Position numbers and translations under genes: made by a program
Notes under the pieces: model-generated
Databases searched by the model: none
The model's input: the letters and a program-made list of their open reading frames with translations, nothing else
What the model was told of the DNA's origin: nothing
In this document: positions 44,458 to 52,126 of the stretch, one piece after another
Layout of the letters: every line of letters starts with the position of its first letter
How positions within the stretch are numbered: position 1 is the first letter of the stretch
Assembly: GCF_900172355.1 (NCBI RefSeq)
Contig: NZ_FWFZ01000025.1
Coordinates: 1-54,305, forward strand
Length of the DNA: 54,305 nt
Direction of reading: 5' to 3'
Source of the DNA: Roseisalinus antarcticus
GTDB lineage: Bacteria > Pseudomonadota > Alphaproteobacteria > Rhodobacterales > Rhodobacteraceae

Positions 44458-45315
44458 ATGCAACCCCGGTGCCACCACAAAAACATCTTGACGCCGCGCA
44501 TGGCCCTTGCCGCGCTGGCAACACTGGGGACGCTCCTCGCGCCGCTCAGATCCGAAACGCAGGTGATCGAGCAGGGCTGCGTGATTCGCCCCTCCGAGGT
44601 GGTGGCGCTCAGCGCGTCGGTCGCCGGGCGCCTGTCGCACTTCAACGTGGGCCGGGGCGATGAGGTCGTCCGCGGCGATATCCTGGCCGAGCTGGAGGCC
44701 GGCCCCGAGCGGGCCGATCTGCGCATCGCCGAGGCGCGGGCCGCCGACCGCAGCCAGCTGGAGATCACGGCCCAGCGGCGCGACCTCTTCGACGAGCAGG
44801 TGGAGCGGAACCGGTCGCTCAGCGAGGCGGAGCTCTTGACCCGCAACCGCTTCGACACCCTGCTGGCCGATCAACTGGAGGCGCAGGCGGCATCCGAGCA
44901 GGCCCGCGTCCAGTTCGAGCTGGCCCAGCTGGAGGTCGCGCGCGCCCGCAGCATCGTCGAGGAACATGTCGTGCGCGCCCCCATCGACGGCGTGGTTGTG
45001 GAGCGGACCAAGGCGGCGGGCGAATTCACCGGCGAGCGAGAGCCGGTGCTGACGGTCGCGGCCCTCGATCCGCTGCATGTGGAGGTCTTCGCCCCGATCG
45101 CCATCAGCCGGACGGTCGCGGTCGGGGACCGCGCCCGGGTCACCCCCGAGCCGCCCTACGACACCCCGCGCGAGGCGGTGGTCGATGTGGTCGATTCGGT
45201 CTTCGACGCCTCGAGCGCGACCTTCGGCGTCCGCCTGACACTTCGGAACCCGGACCGGGACTTGCCCGCGGGCCTGCGCTGCGCGATAGATTTCTCGGAC
45301 CCCGCGCCGGACTGA
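44458..45315 (+). CDS. Small HlyD-type periplasmic adaptor
   Basis: A 285-aa membrane-fusion-type protein. The N-terminal hydrophobic segment MALAALATLGTLLAPL is a signal anchor or signal peptide. It is followed by a lipoyl half (VVALSASVAGRLSHFNVGRGDEVVRG), a helical hairpin rich in Glu/Arg/Ala (about residues 85-155), the second lipoyl half VRAPIDGVVVERTKAAGEF and a short beta-barrel (DPLHVEVFAPIAISR). It ends soon after, so it lacks the membrane-proximal domain of RND adaptors. The start is uncertain: ATG 44458 is used, GTG 44440 and ATG 44500 are possible, and none has a good Shine-Dalgarno. It is transcribed away from the giant gene and probably belongs to the same export route. Confidence 0.8.
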   Translation: MQPRCHHKNILTPRMALAALATLGTLLAPLRSETQVIEQGCVIRPSEVVALSASVAGRLSHFNVGRGDEVVRGDILAELEAGPERADLRIAEARAADRSQLEITAQRRDLFDEQVERNRSLSEAELLTRNRFDTLLADQLEAQAASEQARVQFELAQLEVARARSIVEEHVVRAPIDGVVVERTKAAGEFTGEREPVLTVAALDPLHVEVFAPIAISRTVAVGDRARVTPEPPYDTPREAVVDVVDSVFDASSATFGVRLTLRNPDRDLPAGLRCAIDFSDPAPD

Positions 45316-45373
45316 GCGGTCGCGGCCGGAGCGGTCGCGGCCCGATCGGTGGCGGCCCGATCGATCGCGGGAC
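45314..45373. repeat. Four 15-bp tandem repeats between convergent genes
   Basis: GAGCGGTCGCGGCC(G/C) twice, then GATCGGTGGCGGCCC and GATCGATCGCGGGAC, beginning at the stop codon of the HlyD-type gene. The gap lies between two converging transcripts and could fold, but no U-tract is present. Confidence 0.7.
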
Positions 45374-45415
45374 CGGCACGCCTTGCCCCGACCCGGCCAG
45401 ACGCGCACCCTCGGC

Positions 45416-46366
45416 CTAGGGGCCGAGGCCCGCCTGGCTGTAGATCTCCACGATGGTGTCCATCGTGTGCTCCATCGCGTCGAGATCTGGGGGCGCGCTG
45501 CCGCCGGGGCCGCCTTCCACCAGGTCGCGAAAGCTGCGCCATTGTTCCATGAAGGCGTCGTCGGGCCGGTCGTTGCGGCCCTCGTTGACACCCTTCTCCG
45601 TCTCGATCCGCCAGAAATCCAGCCCGACCCGGGCGATGCCCTTGCGGCCGATGATGCACAGTTCCGGCGGCGCGGTGTCGAACGGCGCCCACAGAAGCGA
45701 CATCCGCACCGGCGTATCGGCGACCCGCAGCCGGATCTCGGCGTGGTCCTCGACCTCGTGCCCCTCGATCAGCGGCACCAGCCCCGCCGCGTCCACAAGC
45801 TCCGGCCGGCCGTCCAGCAGCCATCCGGCCCGGTCGATCAGGTGCACGCCATTGGTGGTCACGACCCCGCCGCCGGCGGTCGCGCGGCTGAAATACCACT
45901 CCGACAGCATCCCCGGATCGAGCCGGAAGTGATAGCTGTCGGAATAGCTCAGCACCTCGCCGAGCGCATTGGCCTCGAGCAGCGCCTTCAGGTTACGCAG
46001 CCCGGGATGGAACCGGGTGGTCAGCCCGACGCGATACTGCGCGCCGCCGCGCACCAGCGCCGTGCGCAGGGCATCCGCGTTCTGGTAGGGCAGACGGTGG
46101 GGCTTTTCGACCAGCAGGTTCAGGCCCATCCCGGCGATCTCGGTCGCCTGCTCCAGATGCGCGGCGCTGGGCGTGGCGAGGACCACCGCGTCACAGCCTT
46201 CGGCCGCGGCAAGATCAGGCGCCGCGCGGGCGCCGAACCGCTCCGCGAGCCACGCCGCGCGCGCCGCATCCGCGTCGATGACCACGGCGACGGTATCGCC
46301 CGCCGCGGCGATGGCGGCGGCGTGGACACCGCCCATCCAGCCCGCCCCGACAACCGCGGCCTTCAT
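45416..46366 (-). CDS. Gfo/Idh/MocA-family NAD(P)-dependent oxidoreductase
   Basis: A 316-aa protein with the Rossmann motif GAGWMG (7-12), VVLATPSAAHLEQA and VEKPH (86-90), whose Lys is the conserved catalytic/cofactor residue of the family. The C-terminal half has the alpha/beta substrate domain with GGGVVTTNGVHLIDRAGWLL, where GVHLID holds the usual catalytic His. Members oxidise or reduce sugars, inositols and similar polyols, or act on amino-acid derivatives; the substrate cannot be named from sequence. The ATG at 46366 overlaps the aminotransferase stop (ATGA), so translation is likely coupled. Last gene of the minus-strand catabolic operon. Confidence 0.9.
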   Translation of the reverse strand: MKAAVVGAGWMGGVHAAAIAAAGDTVAVVIDADAARAAWLAERFGARAAPDLAAAEGCDAVVLATPSAAHLEQATEIAGMGLNLLVEKPHRLPYQNADALRTALVRGGAQYRVGLTTRFHPGLRNLKALLEANALGEVLSYSDSYHFRLDPGMLSEWYFSRATAGGGVVTTNGVHLIDRAGWLLDGRPELVDAAGLVPLIEGHEVEDHAEIRLRVADTPVRMSLLWAPFDTAPPELCIIGRKGIARVGLDFWRIETEKGVNEGRNDRPDDAFMEQWRSFRDLVEGGPGGSAPPDLDAMEHTMDTIVEIYSQAGLGP

Positions 46367-47688
46367 GCCCCGACGAGACCTTCGTGGGCCATCTCGGTCA
46401 GCACGACGCGGGCGGCATCAATAGTCTGGTCCACGTCCTCGGCGGTATGGGCGCCGGTGATGTGATTGCGCTTCAGCGACATCGGCAGCATCAGGATGTC
46501 GTGGTCGTACATCCGGCGGTGGAACTCGGCATAGGCCTTGTCGTCATGGTGCTCCAGCAGGTCGCGATAGCCCTTGGGCCGCATCGGCATGAAATAGCAG
46601 ATCACGACCGAACCATAGCCCGTGACGCAGGCCTCGATCCCCAGATCTTCGGTGATCGCCGCAAGACCCGCGCGCAGCCGGTCGCCAAGGGCGAAGACCC
46701 GCTGGTGGAAATCGGTGGTGCGCAGGTGGGTCAGGGTGGCGATGGCCGCCGCGGTCGACGCGGGCCCGCCGTTGAACGTTCCCGCCAGCAGGACACTGCC
46801 CCCCGCCGAGCTGAACTGATCCATCAGGTCGGCCCGGCCCGACATGCCCGCCACCGGAAAGCCGTTGCCCATCGCCTTGCCGTAGGTCGTCAGGTCCGGC
46901 ATCACGCCACAGATCTCCTGGTAGCCGCCGGGCGCGTGGCGGAACCCGGTGATGACCTCGTCGAAGATCAGAAGGGCGCCCTCCTCCTCGGTCAGCGCCC
47001 GCAGCCCTTCCAGAAAGGCCTGGTCGGGCAGCAGGGCGCCGATGTTGTGCGGAATGGGCTCCAGGATGACCGCGGCGATCCGGTCCTTGTGCCGCGCGAA
47101 AAGCTCCTGCACCGAGGCGAGGTCGTTGAACTCGGCGATCAGCGTCGCCTCGAGGTTGGGCGCGAGGATGCCCGACGAGGTCGGGTCCATCCCGTAGGCC
47201 TTCTCGGGGGTCGAGATCACGTTGCGCGACACCGCGTCGTGCCAGCCGTGGAAACAGCCCTGGAACTTGACGATCAGGTCGCGCCCGGTGACGCCGCGGG
47301 CCAGCCGGATCGCCTGGAAGGTCGATTCGGTGCCGCTCATGGTCAGGATCGTCTTGTCGGCCGAGGGGATCATCGCGTTGACCAGCTCGGCGCATTCGAT
47401 CTCCAGCCGCGAGACGCCCATCCCGACAAGGTCCTGGTCGACCAGCGTCCTGGCCACGGCCTCTCCGACCACGGGGTCGGCATGGCCCAGCAGCGTCGCG
47501 CCGAAGGCCGCGTGGTAGTCGATGAAGCGCCGCCCGTCCGCGTCCCAGACATGGGCCCCCCGCGCCCGCTCGATCACCAGCGGGCGGCCGATCCGGCGGG
47601 TGGCGGAATTGACCCCGCCGGGAATCGCCCGCTCGGCCCGGGCCCAGAGGTCGGCGGTGGTGGCTGATGCTTGATCCAGCATGGTCAT
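46363..47688 (-). CDS. Class-III PLP aminotransferase, glutamate-1-semialdehyde-aminomutase-like
   Basis: A 441-aa PLP enzyme. It opens with AIPGGVNSATR, a mark of the GSA-aminomutase-like group, then shows MSGTESTFQAIRLAR (phosphate/cofactor region), FQGCFHGWHD, IFDEVITGFR (Asp243 contacts the PLP ring nitrogen) and TYGKAMGNGFPVAG with the Schiff-base Lys271. Context is not tetrapyrrole synthesis: it sits between an amidohydrolase and a Gfo/Idh/MocA oxidoreductase beside an ABC importer, so it probably transaminates an imported amino compound. The start at 47688 has AAAGGA 3-8 bases upstream; ATG 47682 is a minor alternative. It is 15 bp after the amidohydrolase gene. Confidence 0.88.
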   Translation of the reverse strand: MTMLDQASATTADLWARAERAIPGGVNSATRRIGRPLVIERARGAHVWDADGRRFIDYHAAFGATLLGHADPVVGEAVARTLVDQDLVGMGVSRLEIECAELVNAMIPSADKTILTMSGTESTFQAIRLARGVTGRDLIVKFQGCFHGWHDAVSRNVISTPEKAYGMDPTSSGILAPNLEATLIAEFNDLASVQELFARHKDRIAAVILEPIPHNIGALLPDQAFLEGLRALTEEEGALLIFDEVITGFRHAPGGYQEICGVMPDLTTYGKAMGNGFPVAGMSGRADLMDQFSSAGGSVLLAGTFNGGPASTAAAIATLTHLRTTDFHQRVFALGDRLRAGLAAITEDLGIEACVTGYGSVVICYFMPMRPKGYRDLLEHHDDKAYAEFHRRMYDHDILMLPMSLKRNHITGAHTAEDVDQTIDAARVVLTEMAHEGLVGA

Positions 47689-47703
47689 ATCCTTTCAGAC
47701 GCC

Positions 47704-48534
47704 TCAGAGGTCCAGCAGCGGACGCGGATCCTTCGACAGGATCGTCTCGATCGTTTCGGGCAGCACCCGGGGAAAGCCCTCGCTGCCCATCCGGGTCAGC
47801 CCGCGGAGCCCGTCGACGGTCACCTGCGGGGTCCAGAGCGGATAGTCCGAGCCGAACAGCAGCTTGTCCACGACCCCCCATTCCTGCGCGTTGACCAGCG
47901 CCAGGTAGCCGTCCATCGAACGCGTCCACATGCCCGAGACATCGGCATAGACATTGGGGTTCTTGCGCAGCACCTGCACCGTGTCGCGCTGCCACGGGTG
48001 GCCCATGTGGGCGATGATCTGGCGCAGGCCGGGAAACCGGCGGGCGACCTTGTCGATCACCAGCGGATGGCTGACCGACAGATCGCCCTCGGCCGAGGGC
48101 GTGGCCCCCATGTGCCACAGGATCGGCAGGCCGTGGCTGTCGGCGGCGGCGTAGAAAGGATCGAAAGCCGGGTCGGACGGGTCGAAATGCGCCATCACGG
48201 GATAAAGCTTGATGCCCTTCGCCCCGGCAGCAAGTCCTTCGTCGAAGGCGCGGCGCCAGTCCGGGTCGGCGGGGTCCAGCGCCATGAAACAAACGTTGGG
48301 CGTCTTGAGGCGGGCGCAGAACGCGGCAACCTCCTCGGTCGGCGAATGGACGCCGGCGGCCTTGGCCGTGATGCCGAAGACGACGGCGAAGGTGACGCCG
48401 GCCTCGGTCATCACCGCGTCGAATTCCTCGACGCTGGGCTCCTGCCAGGGCTTGCCGTAGGGGCCGCGCCAGTTTCGGTCGTATTCCGCGCCCCAGTATG
48501 ATGGCTTGAGCATGTGGGTATGAATGTCGATCAT
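47704..48534 (-). CDS. Amidohydrolase-family metal-dependent hydrolase
   Basis: A 276-aa TIM-barrel hydrolase of the amidohydrolase_2 (decarboxylase/lactonase-like) group. It starts MIDIHTHMLKPSYWG, with the HxH metal pair at residues 5 and 7. Further along are GIKLYPV, PILWHMG and IIAHMGHPW with metal-binding His residues, and LLFGSDYPLW with the final Asp. Hydrolysis, hydration or decarboxylation of a carboxylated substrate are all possible. The start at 48534 is chosen because it places MIDIHTH at the N-terminus as in the family; an upstream GTG at 48591 would run through an operator. AGGAGG lies about 15 bases before this ATG, rather far. First gene of the catabolic operon. Confidence 0.85.
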   Translation of the reverse strand: MIDIHTHMLKPSYWGAEYDRNWRGPYGKPWQEPSVEEFDAVMTEAGVTFAVVFGITAKAAGVHSPTEEVAAFCARLKTPNVCFMALDPADPDWRRAFDEGLAAGAKGIKLYPVMAHFDPSDPAFDPFYAAADSHGLPILWHMGATPSAEGDLSVSHPLVIDKVARRFPGLRQIIAHMGHPWQRDTVQVLRKNPNVYADVSGMWTRSMDGYLALVNAQEWGVVDKLLFGSDYPLWTPQVTVDGLRGLTRMGSEGFPRVLPETIETILSKDPRPLLDL

Positions 48535-48559
48535 CGGGACAGCCAGTCGCCTCCTCGCA

Positions 48560-48580
48560 ATGTGGAACGCTGTTTCATAT
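48560..48580. promoter_or_regulatory. IclR/KdgR-like operator 1
   Basis: GGAAC-GCT-GTTTC core in an imperfect 21-bp palindrome, 26 bp before the amidohydrolase ATG. It shares the ATGTGGAACG half-site with operator 2. The GAAAC-NNN-GTTTC shape is that of IclR-family (KdgR-type) operators; its location suggests repression of the minus-strand operon. Confidence 0.6.
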
Positions 48581-48651
48581 TTTTCTAGCACCCTGCCTTC
48601 AGATCCGTCAATCGGTCAAGAAGCCGGGCCTTTACTGTTCTGAATCGACGC

Positions 48652-48679
48652 TTGACGAAACTCGATCGAGCTTTCTAAG
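48652..48679 (+). promoter_or_regulatory. Candidate promoter of the ABC-importer operon
   Basis: TTGACG (48652-48657), a 16-bp spacer and TCTAAG (48674-48679) make a moderate sigma-70-type promoter. The predicted start falls at about 48686, inside operator 2. Confidence 0.4.
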
Positions 48680-48683
48680 CTGA

Positions 48684-48704
48684 ATGTGGAACGGCGTTTT
48701 ACAT
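48684..48704. promoter_or_regulatory. IclR/KdgR-like operator 2
   Basis: ATGTGGAAC-GGC-GTTTTACAT, a 21-bp near-palindrome, lies directly downstream of the candidate promoter and 72 bp before the binding-protein start. The half-site matches operator 1 exactly over ATGTGGAACG. The overlap with the expected transcription start suggests repression. Confidence 0.65.
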
Positions 48705-48776
48705 CGCTCGTGACGCTCACGGGTCTCCTGCGCGGGGTGCGCCGGGTCCGGAGCTCCAACAGAGGAGAGACCAAGG

Positions 48777-50258
48777 ATGACCAAGATCAGCTTCCACCGT
48801 CTGGCCACGTCGACAGCGGTCGCACTGGCGCTCGCCGCCGGCCCCGCCATGGCGCAGGACGGCACCCTGTCCGTCGCGCTCGCCGGGGACATCGACAATT
48901 TCGATCCGGCCACGAACCAGCTCATCGCGTTCCAGGCCGCCATCGGCAACACGGTCTTCGACCCGCTGATCGGCTATGACGCCGACCTCAACCTGGTCCC
49001 GCGCCTCGCCGCCTCCTGGGAGGTGAACGAGGACGCCACCGAATTCACCCTCACCCTGCAGGACGGCGCGACGTTCCATGACGGCACCCCGGTGACCGCC
49101 GAGGCAGTGATCGCCTCGCTTCAGCGCAGCGCCGAGTTGGGCGGCGTGATCGGCACGCCGCTGCAACGGGTCACCGCGTTCGAGGCGGTGGACGACAGCA
49201 CCCTCAAGATGACGCTCGAGGACAGCTATGCCCCGTTCCTGACGGCGCTGACCGTGGTCTTCATCCTGGCGCCCGACAGCTTTGACGACGCGACCAGCGC
49301 GCCGATCGGCTCCGGCCCCTTCGTGTTCGAAAGCTGGACGCCGAACGACGCGATCGTGCTCAGCCGCAACGACGCCTACTGGGGCGAGAAGCCGGCCTTT
49401 GAGACGCTGCAATTCCGGCCCGTGCCCGACAGCCAGGTCGCGCTGACCAACCTCTATGCCGGCGATATCGACATCGTGGCCGAGCCGTCGAACGCGGTGC
49501 TGGCACAGGTCGACACCTCGGCGGCGAGCGTCGTGCGGCCCTCCGCCTCCAACAGCGTCGCCTATGTCGAGATGATGGGCACCACCGGCACGCTGTCGGA
49601 TCCCGCGGTGCGCCGGGCGCTGGCCCATGCCTTCGACCGCGAGGCGGTGCAGCTTGTCGCCTATTCCGGCGGCGGCGAGAGCAACGCGAGCCCGCTTCCG
49701 ACCAGCTCCTGGGCCTACGAGGACCTGGCGGGCTACGGCTACGACCTTGACGCCGCGGCGGCGGCCCTCGAAGAGGCCGGCGTCTCGGACCTGACCGTCG
49801 GGCTCGAGATCCCCGCGGGCTTTCCCGAGGGCGAGCAGATGGCCCGCGTCTGGCAATCCAGCCTGGCCGAGATCGGCGTCGATCTTGAAATCAACGTCTC
49901 CGAGATATCGGTCTGGCTGGATGCCTACGTGTCGCGCAACTACGACATGACGTGGAACTTCTTCGGCGTCTCGCCCGACCCGCATTCGTTCTTCGACGTG
50001 ATCCTGCGTCCGCATTTCGAGGGCGACGTCTATGACAACCCGCGCGTGGCCGAGCTTGTCGCCGCCGGCATCGCCACCGGCGACCGGGCCGAGCGCGAGG
50101 AGATCTATTCCGAGCTGCAGCAGATCGTCGTCGACGAGGTGCCGGTGATGACGGTCCAGTCGCGCCCTGTTGGCGCAGTCGCCTCGAACGGTGTCGAGGG
50201 CTTTGCGATGAACCCGCTTGGCTGGGGCCTCTACACCGGCGTGACGCTGACCGAATAG
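48777..50258 (+). CDS. ABC transporter substrate-binding protein, family 5
   Basis: A 493-aa periplasmic protein of the DppA/OppA type. A signal peptide ends near AAGPAMA-QDG (cleavage about residue 25). Family 5 marks follow: NTVFDPLIGYDADLNLVPRLAASWEV, then FTLTLQDGATFHDGTPVTAEAV, and PIGSGPFVFESW. These proteins bind peptides, opines, nickel chelates or other amino compounds and hand them to the membrane complex. The start has AGAGGAGAG upstream. It is separated by 51 bp from the first permease, common for a highly expressed binding protein. The neighbouring aminotransferase and amidohydrolase suggest a nitrogen-containing ligand rather than plain peptides. Confidence 0.92.
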   Translation: MTKISFHRLATSTAVALALAAGPAMAQDGTLSVALAGDIDNFDPATNQLIAFQAAIGNTVFDPLIGYDADLNLVPRLAASWEVNEDATEFTLTLQDGATFHDGTPVTAEAVIASLQRSAELGGVIGTPLQRVTAFEAVDDSTLKMTLEDSYAPFLTALTVVFILAPDSFDDATSAPIGSGPFVFESWTPNDAIVLSRNDAYWGEKPAFETLQFRPVPDSQVALTNLYAGDIDIVAEPSNAVLAQVDTSAASVVRPSASNSVAYVEMMGTTGTLSDPAVRRALAHAFDREAVQLVAYSGGGESNASPLPTSSWAYEDLAGYGYDLDAAAAALEEAGVSDLTVGLEIPAGFPEGEQMARVWQSSLAEIGVDLEINVSEISVWLDAYVSRNYDMTWNFFGVSPDPHSFFDVILRPHFEGDVYDNPRVAELVAAGIATGDRAEREEIYSELQQIVVDEVPVMTVQSRPVGAVASNGVEGFAMNPLGWGLYTGVTLTE

Positions 50259-50309
50259 TGACCCGCTCCCGATGACCCGCTGCGACGACCCGAAGGATCA
50301 CGGCCCATC

Positions 50310-51257
50310 ATGACACGGCTTTATGGCGCTGTCCGCGTGCTCCTGATCCTCTGGGTCGTCGTCACGGTCGTCTTCGTGACCCTGCGCCTGACGCCCGGCG
50401 ACCCGGCCGAGCTGTTGCTCGGCCCCACCGCCGGGCGTCAGGACAATGCCGAACGGCTGGCCGAGATCCGCGCCGCCTACGGCCTCGACAAGTCCATCCC
50501 CGTTCAATACGGCATCTTCCTCGGCAATCTGGCGACCGGCGATCTGGGCGTGTCGAACCGCAGCCAGCGCCCGGTGATAGAGATGATCGGCACCGCCGCC
50601 CCGGTCACGATCTGGCTGATCGTGCTGTCCGTGACCGCGGCCGTGCCCGCCTCGATCCTGCTGGGCACGCTGGCAGCCGAGCGGCGCGGATCGGGGCGCG
50701 ACGCGACGATCCGCACGGTGGCGACGGTCTTCATCGCGATCCCCTCTTTCTGGCTTGGCCTTCTGCTGCTGAACTGGTTCGCCAGCGGCCTGCGCTGGTT
50801 CCCCTCGCGCGGGTTCGAGCCGTTGCTGGCCGACCCGCTGGCCTTCGCCGCGCATATGACCCTGCCGGTGCTGACGCTGGCGATCTTCCTGATCGGGTCC
50901 TTCACCCGCTTCGTCTATACCGAGACCGCCGACACGCTGGAGCGCGACTACATCACCGTGGGCCGCGCCATGGGTCTCTCGCGCCGCAGCATCCTCTTTC
51001 GGTTCTCGGCCAAGAACTCGCTGACGCCGCTGATCATCGTGGTCGGGGTCGAGATCGGCACCCTGATCGGCGGCGCCGTCATCGTGGAGGAGGTCTTCGG
51101 CCTGCCCGGCCTCGGCCGGCTGCTGCTGGCCGGGGTGATGTCGCGGGATTACCCGGTGGTCCAGGGCACGGTGCTGATCATCACCCTCGCCGTCATCCTG
51201 ATCAACATCCTGTCGGAATGGCTGTATCGGCTGATCACGCCGCAGGCCCGCGCCTGA
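50310..51257 (+). CDS. ABC transporter permease, DppB/OppB type
   Basis: A 315-aa inner-membrane protein with a first helix at the N-terminus (VRVLLILWVVVTVVFVTLRL), the TPGDPAELLLG segment typical of DppB, and about six helices in all. The EAA loop that contacts the ATPases reads GRAMGLSRRSILFRF. VIVEEVFGLPGLGRLLL near the end is also typical of this family. Its stop overlaps the next start (TGATG), so the two permeases are made together. Confidence 0.92.
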   Translation: MTRLYGAVRVLLILWVVVTVVFVTLRLTPGDPAELLLGPTAGRQDNAERLAEIRAAYGLDKSIPVQYGIFLGNLATGDLGVSNRSQRPVIEMIGTAAPVTIWLIVLSVTAAVPASILLGTLAAERRGSGRDATIRTVATVFIAIPSFWLGLLLLNWFASGLRWFPSRGFEPLLADPLAFAAHMTLPVLTLAIFLIGSFTRFVYTETADTLERDYITVGRAMGLSRRSILFRFSAKNSLTPLIIVVGVEIGTLIGGAVIVEEVFGLPGLGRLLLAGVMSRDYPVVQGTVLIITLAVILINILSEWLYRLITPQARA

Positions 51258-52126
51258 TGGCGGGCGCCGACCGCCTCGGGGCCCCGGCGGGGGCCGGCCG
51301 CCTGAAGGCCCTGCTGCCGCGCAGACCGGGCAGCATCCTGCTGTGCCTGCTCGGCCTGCTGGCCCTGGCCGCGGCCGTGGCCCCAAGCTGGCTGACACCG
51401 TATCATCCGACGCAGATCGACGCCCGGTCGCTGCTGCAACCGCCCTCGTGGAAGCACTGGCTGGGCACCGACGAGCTGGGCAGCGATGTGCTGGCCCGGA
51501 TCCTCTACGGCACCCGGCTGGAGGTGGCGATCGCCATGGGCAGCGTCGCGCTCGCGGCCCTCGTGGCGGTGCCTGCGGGGCTGCTCGCGGGGTATCGCGG
51601 CGGTCGCGCCGATTATGCGCTGACCATTGTCGCCGACGCGATCCTGAGCTTTCCAATCGTGCTGTTCGCGGTGATGGTCGTGGCCAGCCTCGGCGCCTCG
51701 CTCGGCACGCTGATCGGGGTGCTGGGCATCGTCTTCGTGCCGCGGATCTTCCGGCTGGTGCGGGGCCAGACCCAGGTGCTGACCGAACAGGGGTTCGTGC
51801 GCAGCGCGAGATCCATGGGCGCGGGCACCGGCGACATCCTGCTGCGGCACATCCTGCCCAATATCCTCGGGCCGATCATGGTCATCGTGCCCCAGCTCAT
51901 GGCGGTCGCGATCCTGATCGAGGCCGGGCTCAGCTTTATCGGGCTGGGGGTGCAGCCGCCGCAGATCTCGTGGGGGTCGCTGATGCTGGTTTCCAAGAAC
52001 TACTACGTCTCGGCGATCTGGTATCCGCTGTCGGTGGGCGCCGTGACCACCATCGCGTCCGCCGCGCTGGTCTTTGCCGGCGACATGGCGGGCAACGCGA
52101 TCAACCCGGACCGGAGGACGTCATGA
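51257..52126 (+). CDS. ABC transporter permease, DppC/OppC type
   Basis: A 289-aa inner-membrane protein. The N-terminal helix (ILLCLLGLLALAAAVAP) is followed by HWLGTDELGSDVLARILYGTR, a DppC hallmark, and the EAA loop ARSMGAGTGDILLRHILPN. The end SFIGLGVQPPQISWGSLM is also characteristic. The start MAGADRL at 51257 is chosen from the TGATG overlap with the upstream permease; an earlier start would add 13 residues inside that gene. Its stop overlaps the next ATPase start (ATGA). Confidence 0.92.
   Translation: MAGADRLGAPAGAGRLKALLPRRPGSILLCLLGLLALAAAVAPSWLTPYHPTQIDARSLLQPPSWKHWLGTDELGSDVLARILYGTRLEVAIAMGSVALAALVAVPAGLLAGYRGGRADYALTIVADAILSFPIVLFAVMVVASLGASLGTLIGVLGIVFVPRIFRLVRGQTQVLTEQGFVRSARSMGAGTGDILLRHILPNILGPIMVIVPQLMAVAILIEAGLSFIGLGVQPPQISWGSLMLVSKNYYVSAIWYPLSVGAVTTIASAALVFAGDMAGNAINPDRRTS

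Noticed and set aside
51343-52122. Upstream extension of the first ABC ATPase frame
   Set aside because: The extra part lies inside the permease gene in another frame; the ATGA overlap at 52123 and the family N-terminus fix the start.
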